Assembly: GCF_001652915.1 (NCBI RefSeq)
Contig: NZ_BBQI01000001.1
Location: 1 to 64,000 of the forward strand
Direction: 5' to 3'
Origin: Cupriavidus sp. D384
Lineage (GTDB): Bacteria > Pseudomonadota > Gammaproteobacteria > Burkholderiales > Burkholderiaceae
DNA: 64,000 nt
Position 1 is the first letter of the stretch; every line of letters starts with the position of its first letter. The position numbers and the translations under genes were made by a program. The notes beneath the pieces are model-generated. The model made no database searches. It saw only the letters and a program-made list of their open reading frames with translations, and had not been told where the DNA came from. Below, piece after piece: positions 58,717 through 64,000 of the stretch.

Positions 58717-59634
58717 CTACCAGCCGTGATAGTCGGCCGCCGTGTCGTAGCCGCCAAAATGCTCGGCCATGAAATCGACGAATGCGCGCACGCGGGCTGA
58801 CAGCTTGTCGCGCGAGAGATACACCGCGTAGATATCGGCCGGCGGCGCCGACCATTCGGGCAGCACCTGCCGGAGCCGCCCGGAGCGCAGCAGCGGAGCC
58901 ACCTCCCATTCGGATCGGAGCAGGATGCCGTGTCCCTGCAGCGCCCAGTTCACGGCCACCTCGCCGTCGTTGGTGGCTGCCGTCCCGCGCACCTTGACCG
59001 TCTCCTGGCGTCCGGCTGCCTGCAGATGCCAGGTGCCGTACGCGGTTTCGCTTTCGCGGATCACGATGCAGCGGTGCTGCTGCAGCGCGCGTGGCGATGC
59101 CGGTTCGCCATGGCGCGCCAGGTAGGCCGGCGCCGCACACAGCAGCCGGCGGTTCGGCGCGAGCTTGCGCGCGTTGAGCCGGGCGTCGGGCAGGTCGCCT
59201 ACCAGGATGCCGACGTCGAATCCTTCCTCGGCCAGGTTCAGCGCGCGATCGGTCAGTTGCAACTGGATTTCGACGTCCGGATACGCCTGCAGGAAATCGC
59301 CCACCGCAGGCGCGATATGCCGGCGGCCGAAGCCCAGCGTGGCATTCACCCGCAGCAGTCCGCGCGGCGCCACGCGGCTACCGCCCAGGCCCTGCTCCAG
59401 TTCCTCCAGTTCGGCCAGGATGCGCCCGCCCTGATCCAGATAGGCCTCGCCCTCGGGCGTCACCGACAGCCGTCGCGTGGTGCGGTTCAGCAGCCGCACG
59501 CCCAGCCGGGCCTCCAGCGCGGCCAGGCGCTTGCTGGCCGCCGAGGGCGTCAGGCCCAGCTGCTGCGCGGCGCCGGCCAAGCTGCCGCGCTTGACCAGCA
59601 GGATGAAGAAGGCGAGATCGGAAAAGGTGTCCAT
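58717..59634 (-). CDS. LysR-family transcriptional regulator
   Basis: The 305-residue LysR-type regulator has a helix-turn-helix at about 15-60 (GSLAGAAQQLGLTPSAASKRLAALE). It is divergent from leuC with 138 bp between starts, the standard LysR arrangement. In that gap TGAATC (59670-59675) and GATTCA (59695-59700) form an interrupted inverted repeat that could be its operator. It probably controls the LeuCD-dehalogenase unit. Confidence 0.92.
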   Translation of the reverse strand: MDTFSDLAFFILLVKRGSLAGAAQQLGLTPSAASKRLAALEARLGVRLLNRTTRRLSVTPEGEAYLDQGGRILAELEELEQGLGGSRVAPRGLLRVNATLGFGRRHIAPAVGDFLQAYPDVEIQLQLTDRALNLAEEGFDVGILVGDLPDARLNARKLAPNRRLLCAAPAYLARHGEPASPRALQQHRCIVIRESETAYGTWHLQAAGRQETVKVRGTAATNDGEVAVNWALQGHGILLRSEWEVAPLLRSGRLRQVLPEWSAPPADIYAVYLSRDKLSARVRAFVDFMAEHFGGYDTAADYHGW

Positions 59635-59772
59635 GGCAGGATCGTGCGGAATCCGGTCGGCATGACTAATGAATCCAAAGCACGAATGAAATGCGATTCA
59701 CGAAATTATAGCGGTGGATTCCGCGATTAGACTGCCTGTCATCCCATCCCCCACAACAGGCAGGCAAGCAAC

Positions 59773-61188
59773 ATGGCCGCACGCACGCTGTATCGCAAGC
59801 TCGTGGAGTCGCACACCGTGGTCACGCTCGACGCTGACAACGTGCTGCTCTACGCCGATCTGCACATCATGAACGAGTACACCAGCCCGCAGGCCTTCGC
59901 GGGGCTGGCCGAGCACGGCCGCAAAGTGCCGGCGCCGGGCCAGCAACTGGCCGTGGTCGATCACATCATCCCCACGCACGCGGAGTCGCCGCGCGTGATC
60001 CAGGACCCGGCGTCGGCCCTGCAGGCACGCAACCTCAAGCGCAATTGCGACCTGCACGGCATTCCGCTGTTCGATACCAATGATCCGCTGCAGGGAATCG
60101 AGCACGTGATCACGCCGGAGCACGGCATGATCCGCCCGGGCATGGTCGTGCTGTGCGGTGACAGCCACACCACCACGTATGGCGCCTTTGGCGCGCTGGG
60201 GTTTGGCATTGGCACGTCCGAGGTGGAGCACGTGCTGGCCACGCAGACGCTGGTCTACCGGCTGGCGCGGGACATGCGCATCCGCGTGGAAGGCCTGCTG
60301 CCACCCGGCACCACGTCCAAGGACCTGATTCTCCACATCATCTCGCGTATCAGCGCCCAGGGTGCGCGCGGCTACGTGGTGGAATTCACCGGCAGCGCCA
60401 TCCACGCGCTGTCGATGGAAGCACGCATGACCCTGTGCAACATGACGGTCGAAGCCGGGGCGCGCGGCGCGCTGATTGCCCCCGACGCCACGTCGGTGGG
60501 CTATGTGCTCGAGCGCGCCGCCGATATCGATGCGTCGATGGCGCAGGCCGCGCGCAGCGCGTGGGCACAACTGGCGTCCGACGCCGACGCGCCATTCGAT
60601 GCCGAACTGGTGTTCGATGCCTCGGTGGTGGAGCCCTACGTGACCTGGGGCACCAGCCCCGACCAGGCGATTCCCGTCAGCGCCGCCGTGCCGCATCCGG
60701 CCGACGCCGCCGATGCCATTGCGCGGGCGTCGGCCGAACGGGCGCTGGACTATATCGGCCTGGCTCCCGGCAGCCATCTGCAGGGCCTGCCGGTGCAGCG
60801 CGTGTTCATCGGCTCCTGTACCAACGGCCGCATCGAAGACCTGCGCGCCGTGGCCGACGTGGTGCGCGGCCACAAGGTGGCGGCCGGCGTGCGCGCGATG
60901 GTGGTGCCGGGGTCCGGCGCCGTGCGCGAGCAGGCCGAGGCCGAGGGCATTGCCGCACTACTGCTGGAAGCCGGTTTCGAATGGCGCAAGCCCGGCTGCT
61001 CGATGTGCCTGGCGATGAACGATGACATGCTTGCGCCGGGCGAGCGCTGCGCGTCCACCACCAACCGCAATTTCGAAGGCCGCCAGGGCCGCGCGGGGCG
61101 CACCCACCTGATGAGCCCCGCCATGGCCGCCGCGGCCGCCATCACAGGCTGCATCACCGATGTGCGCCAGCTTGGCCAATCCCGCTGA
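59773..61188 (+). CDS. isopropylmalate dehydratase-like large subunit (LeuC paralogue)
   Basis: A 471-residue aconitase-family protein collinear with LeuC. The Fe-S cysteines are intact (GSCTNGR and GCSMCLAMN), and GDSHTTTYGAFGALGFGIGTSEVEHVLATQT is conserved. However, the LeuC substrate-site block DRHLVHEVTS reads DLHIMNEYTS and MDHN-STQTKD reads VDHI-PTHAES. The lost Arg suggests a different hydroxyacid substrate. The linked LysR gene and hydrolase, not leuA or leuB, support a catabolic or specialised role. Confidence 0.85.
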   Translation: MAARTLYRKLVESHTVVTLDADNVLLYADLHIMNEYTSPQAFAGLAEHGRKVPAPGQQLAVVDHIIPTHAESPRVIQDPASALQARNLKRNCDLHGIPLFDTNDPLQGIEHVITPEHGMIRPGMVVLCGDSHTTTYGAFGALGFGIGTSEVEHVLATQTLVYRLARDMRIRVEGLLPPGTTSKDLILHIISRISAQGARGYVVEFTGSAIHALSMEARMTLCNMTVEAGARGALIAPDATSVGYVLERAADIDASMAQAARSAWAQLASDADAPFDAELVFDASVVEPYVTWGTSPDQAIPVSAAVPHPADAADAIARASAERALDYIGLAPGSHLQGLPVQRVFIGSCTNGRIEDLRAVADVVRGHKVAAGVRAMVVPGSGAVREQAEAEGIAALLLEAGFEWRKPGCSMCLAMNDDMLAPGERCASTTNRNFEGRQGRAGRTHLMSPAMAAAAAITGCITDVRQLGQSR

Positions 61189-61201
61189 CCGGAGACCCAC
61201 A

Positions 61202-61846
61202 ATGTCCGCATTCACCCTGATCGAAGGCATCGGCGCCCCGCTGCCGCTGCCGAACCTGGACACCGACCAGATCATGCCCAAGCAGTTTCTGCGCGGCATC
61301 GACAAGGCCGGGCTGGACCGTGGCCTGCTCTACGACATGCGGTTCGACGAGCATGGCGAGCCGCGCCCGGATTTCGTGCTGAACCAGCCAGCCTGGCGCG
61401 ACACCCGGGTGCTGGTGGCCGGCCCCAACTTCGGTTGCGGCTCCAGCCGCGAGCATGCCGTCTGGGGGCTGCAGCAGTACGGCATCCGCGCGGTCATCGC
61501 GCCCAGCTTCGGCGAGATCTTCTATTCGAACGCGATGAACAACCGGCTGCTGCTGGTGATGCTGCCGCAGGCCCAGGTGGATGTGCTGATGCGCGCGGCG
61601 GCCAACCCGGCGGCACCGGCATCGATCCGCATCGACCTGGACACGATGACCGTTGCGGCCGGAGACTTCACGGCGCCGTTCACGATGTCGGCCCGGCACC
61701 TGGACATGTTCCGGCGCGGCCTGGACATCATCGGCATGTCGCTGACCCACGCCGATGCCATCGCGGCCTTCGCCGGCCGGCATCACGCGGCCAACCCCTG
61801 GCTTCGGGATGTGGCTGCCACTACCATGGCCCGATTGGCCGGCTGA
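61202..61846 (+). CDS. isopropylmalate dehydratase-like small subunit (LeuD paralogue)
   Basis: The 214-residue swivel-domain partner of the preceding protein has PLPLPNLDTDQIMPKQFL, NFGCGSSREHAVWGLQQYGIRAVIAPSFGEIFYSNA. Spacing to leuC is 13 bp, so they are one transcript and surely one enzyme. Real LeuD and this paralogue are close; the substrate question depends on the large subunit. Confidence 0.9.
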   Translation: MSAFTLIEGIGAPLPLPNLDTDQIMPKQFLRGIDKAGLDRGLLYDMRFDEHGEPRPDFVLNQPAWRDTRVLVAGPNFGCGSSREHAVWGLQQYGIRAVIAPSFGEIFYSNAMNNRLLLVMLPQAQVDVLMRAAANPAAPASIRIDLDTMTVAAGDFTAPFTMSARHLDMFRRGLDIIGMSLTHADAIAAFAGRHHAANPWLRDVAATTMARLAG

Positions 61847-61858
61847 GGAGACAACACG

Positions 61859-62737
61859 ATGTTCGAAGGTTTCGCAACGCACCGCATCGACCACGATGGC
61901 GTGCCCATCCACGCCGTGGTGGGCGGCGAGGGGCCGCCGCTGCTGCTGTTGCACGGGCACCCGCAGACCCACGTGATCTGGCACAAGGTGGCGGGCGAGC
62001 TGGCGCGCCATTTCACGGTGGTAGCCACCGACCTGCGCGGCTATGGCGACAGCGGCAAGCCGGCGGGTTTGCCCGATCACAGCAACTACAGCAAGCGCGT
62101 GATGGCAGCGGACCAGCTGGCCGTCATGCGCGAGCTTGGCTTCGAGCGGTTCCGGGTGCTGGCGCACGACCGGGGCGCACGCGTGGCGCACCGGCTGGCG
62201 GTAGATCATCCGCAGGCTGTCGAAAAACTGGTCACGCTGGACATTGCCCCGACGCTTGCCATGTACTCGCAGACCACCGAGGCGTTCGCACGCGCCTATT
62301 ACCACTGGTTCTTCCTGATCCGGCCTGCGCCGTTCCCGGAGACGCTGATCGAGGCCGATCCGGCGCTGTATCTGCGCCAGACCATGGGCGGGCGCAGCGC
62401 GGGCATGTCGCCGTTCACCGACGCGGCGCTGGCCGAATACCTGCGGTGCCTGAGGCTGCCCGGCGCAGCACACGGGCTGTGCGAGGACTACCGGGCCAGC
62501 GCCGGCATCGACCTGGAGCACGATCGCGCCGATATCGAGGCCGGCCGAAAGGTCGAATGCGACATGCTGGCGTTGTGGGGGGCCAACGGTGCAGTGGAAC
62601 AGTGTTTTTCACCTTTGGAAGAATGGCGCAAGATCGCGCGCCAGGTGAGGGGGCATGCCATGCCCTGCGGGCACTACATTGCCGAGGAAGTCCCCGAGCA
62701 ATTGCTGGCCGAAGTGCTGCCTTTCCTGCGCGGCTGA
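61859..62737 (+). CDS. fluoroacetate dehalogenase-like alpha/beta hydrolase
   Basis: This 292-residue alpha/beta hydrolase matches all functional residues of Rhodopseudomonas fluoroacetate dehalogenase: nucleophile D104 with R105 and R108 (AHDRGAR), acid D128 (TLDIAP), the fluoride-binding pair H149-W150 (YYHWFF) and Y211 (CEDYRAS), and base H272 (CGHYIAEE). Offsets from the reference numbering are constant at first (6) and then 8. It is the last gene of the LeuCD-like unit, 12 bp after it, with GAGGAGA as ribosome-binding site. A role on other haloacids or esters is possible. Confidence 0.85.
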   Translation: MFEGFATHRIDHDGVPIHAVVGGEGPPLLLLHGHPQTHVIWHKVAGELARHFTVVATDLRGYGDSGKPAGLPDHSNYSKRVMAADQLAVMRELGFERFRVLAHDRGARVAHRLAVDHPQAVEKLVTLDIAPTLAMYSQTTEAFARAYYHWFFLIRPAPFPETLIEADPALYLRQTMGGRSAGMSPFTDAALAEYLRCLRLPGAAHGLCEDYRASAGIDLEHDRADIEAGRKVECDMLALWGANGAVEQCFSPLEEWRKIARQVRGHAMPCGHYIAEEVPEQLLAEVLPFLRG

Positions 62738-63010
62738 TTATCGGCAACTCTCTGATTAAGCAGAGATTTCTTTCCCCGCCGCAGCCACCCGGCTGCGCGC
62801 GGCGGCTACCCAGGGGCGGGTCCCGACGGCCCCATGCGCCACACGTCGTGGTGTCGCAAACGCCACATTGCGTCGATCTGTGCCTTTCGTATCCTTGATA
62901 CGGCTGTTTCACCTTCCGTCTGCACAGTTCTCCGGGGGCTGGCATCATCGCGGATTGGAGGAATTCTGATGGACGCGGGGCGGTCAACCCATCGACTGCC
63001 GCGACACGAT

Positions 63011-63039
63011 ATACATGCATTCGTGAATGTATGTATAAT
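63011..63039 (+). promoter_or_regulatory. AcrR-like palindromic operator over a -10 box
   Basis: The 26-bp palindrome atacatgcattc-gt-gaatgtatgtat has 11 of 12 matching arm positions and is nearly identical to the known AcrR operator (TACATACATT..GAATGTATGTA). A TATAAT -10 (63034-63039) overlaps its right arm. No tetR or RND pump gene is in the window, so this regulator acts from elsewhere. It would control plus-strand genes. Confidence 0.75.
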
Positions 63040-63089
63040 CCGTCGCAAAAATTCCATTAAAAATTTCTCCTCAGCTGTTAATTCCCACA

Positions 63090-63179
63090 ATGACGTACCG
63101 ATTTATTGCAAGCTGCCTCGCCATCTGGCTCGGGATCTGTGTTGCCGCGAGTTGGGTGGTAGAGAGGCTCTGGGCCTGA
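63090..63179 (+). CDS. possible 29-residue small membrane protein
   Basis: An ATG frame right after the AcrR-like promoter encodes 29 residues. It starts MTYRFIASCLAIWLGI, continues with CVAASWVV and ends with a short charged tail (ERLWA). One membrane helix fits it. There is no good ribosome-binding site. It may be a real small protein or chance; nothing else occupies the 250 bp between promoter and the deacylase. Confidence 0.35.
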   Translation: MTYRFIASCLAIWLGICVAASWVVERLWA

Positions 63180-63293
63180 CCCCTCCCGAGCGCCAAGGTG
63201 CTTCGGCGGGGCCGGCAGTCGATTTCGTCTAGTTGCCGAGTCACTCTCTCTTCGATGCCTTCATTCATGAAGACAGAACAACAAGAACGCCGC

Positions 63294-63881
63294 ATGCATT
63301 TCGCCAAGTCACCCCGCTCCCTGTTCGCTATCCGTACCCTGGCCGTCGCCGCAGCATTGGCAGGGGCCAGTTCGGCCGCCAGTGCCGAAGAACTGGTGGG
63401 TTGGGCCCATCCGGCCGTGCACGTGGCCTTTGGCCGCGACACCAGCCACGATGTCAACAAGTACGAACTTGGCGTCAATTTCAACACGCCCATCCAGTAC
63501 GGCAACCCGCAAGGCTGGCTGTTCCGCCTGCAGGCCGAGTTCAACGTGGCCGGCTGGGACGCCCGCGGCGGCACCAACCAGCAGAACCTGTTCGAATTCG
63601 GTATTTCGCCGATCCTGCGCGTTGAAAAGCGCGGCAGCTATTTCGTGCCGTTCGCCGAAGCGTCGGTCGGCGTGCGCATGCTGACGCATACCGGCACTTC
63701 CGACCAGCACCGCATGGGCAGCGCCTTCCAGTTCTCCGACATGCTTGGCGTGGGCGTGGGCTTTGGCAAGAACGCCAACACCGAAGTGGGCTTCCGGTTC
63801 CAGCACATCTCCAACGCCGGCATCAAGGAACCGAACCCGGGCAGCAACTTCTACACGGGCTACGTGCGCTATCGCTTCTGA
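63294..63881 (+). CDS. PagL-like lipid A 3-O-deacylase (acyloxyacyl hydrolase)
   Basis: This outer-membrane beta-barrel lipase of the PagL family has about 195 residues. A signal peptide (MHFAKSPRSLFAIR... to ASSAASA) precedes the mature barrel. The active-site region FQHISNAGIKEPNPGSN matches the PagL pattern H-x-S-N-A-G-I-x-x-P-N, and the protein ends in RYRF, as expected for an outer-membrane barrel. Start codons at 63255, 63267 or 63294 are all possible; I chose the last, which has AAGAA upstream and gives a normal signal peptide. The enzyme trims the 3-O acyl chain of lipid A. Confidence 0.85.
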   Translation: MHFAKSPRSLFAIRTLAVAAALAGASSAASAEELVGWAHPAVHVAFGRDTSHDVNKYELGVNFNTPIQYGNPQGWLFRLQAEFNVAGWDARGGTNQQNLFEFGISPILRVEKRGSYFVPFAEASVGVRMLTHTGTSDQHRMGSAFQFSDMLGVGVGFGKNANTEVGFRFQHISNAGIKEPNPGSNFYTGYVRYRF

Positions 63882-63896
63882 TCGGGCAAGCCTGCG

Positions 63897-64000
63897 TCAG
63901 GCGGCTCGGGCCTGGGCCCGGCCGCTGCGCAGGGCATCGAAAAATGCCCATAGCTGGGGCGCGTCCCCGGTAGCCACATTGAAGCGGATCCACGGCGAAT
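63897..64000 (-). CDS. C-terminal end of a PLP-dependent aminotransferase-like protein (partial)
   Basis: The last 33 codons of a minus-strand gene enter from the right edge. The tail reads PWIRFNVATGDAPQLWAFF and ends with Arg/Ala-rich residues. IRFNVA followed by a short helix is the usual ending of MocR/PdxR-type regulators and related class I aminotransferases. The rest lies outside the window. Confidence 0.6.
   Translation of the reverse strand, partial: SPWIRFNVATGDAPQLWAFFDALRSGRAQARAA

Noticed and set aside
62806..63090. A 94-codon minus-strand frame under the AcrR-like operator
   Set aside because: It contains the operator and promoter within its coding part, has no ribosome-binding site and no recognisable domain.

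Overview
The window is a high-GC chromosomal segment that looks like a Burkholderiales genome, most likely Cupriavidus or a close Ralstonia relative. The assignment rests on gene content and family type: short type-2 ArgC, Kdo hydroxylase next to metK, an SAH riboswitch ahead of ahcY and metF, DmeF, several PHB-bacterium-like families, and dispersed palindromes of the cccctctcccg...cgggagagggg type. No database search was possible. Nearly all of it is ordinary housekeeping and catabolic sequence; there is no prophage, insertion sequence, CRISPR array or integrated element.

Layout. 0-5 kb: argC (-), exonuclease III (-) divergent from pyrE (+), a patatin-like lipase and a polyphosphate kinase 2 (-). 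5-8 kb: dapF and two LpxL/HtrB-type lipid A acyltransferases on the minus strand. 7.9-10.3 kb: metK behind a leader that folds like a SAM-II-class pseudoknot riboswitch, then Kdo hydroxylase. 10.3-17.1 kb: a coniferyl-aldehyde-dehydrogenase-like gene divergent from a GMC oxidoreductase, a chemoreceptor, and an AidB-like acyl-CoA dehydrogenase. 17.2-25.0 kb: thiamine synthesis, TPP riboswitch-thiC-thiO-thiS-thiG-thiE, with thiD close by on the other strand; ThiE carries a long N-terminal extension that looks like a decayed ThiD domain. 25.1-28.1 kb: SAH riboswitch-ahcY-small membrane protein-metF. 28-43.6 kb: TfoX-like protein, Mut7-C nuclease, folate cyclo-ligase, lytic transglycosylase, NDUFA9-like epimerase, GST, cca, DUF2905, MidA-like methyltransferase, a FolM/PTR1-type reductase with folB, ttcA, a lipoprotein, glmU and glmS.

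43.8-52.3 kb holds a catabolic cluster that reads as quinate/shikimate use: an EamA transporter, a 3-dehydroshikimate-dehydratase-like TIM barrel, an IclR regulator, a LysR regulator, a porin, an MFS transporter, a shikimate/quinate dehydrogenase and a 4-hydroxyphenylpyruvate-dioxygenase-like protein. In some pseudomonads the dehydratase and the dioxygenase-like domain are one fused protein (QuiC1); here they are separate genes at opposite ends of the cluster. Behind a strong terminator follows a lone Abi/HEPN-type gene (52.4-53.4 kb) with different base composition, the best candidate for a recently gained defence gene.

53.6-64 kb: ribA, a DUF2383 four-helix protein, bacterioferritin, tRNA-Cys(GCA), an ArsN2-like acetyltransferase, a quinone oxidoreductase, the metal exporter DmeF, and a LysR-controlled unit of an atypical LeuC/LeuD pair followed by an alpha/beta hydrolase that has every key residue of fluoroacetate dehalogenase. 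The right end has an AcrR-like 26-bp palindrome over a promoter, a possible 29-residue membrane peptide, a PagL-type lipid A deacylase, and the tail of a PLP-dependent regulator or aminotransferase running off the window.
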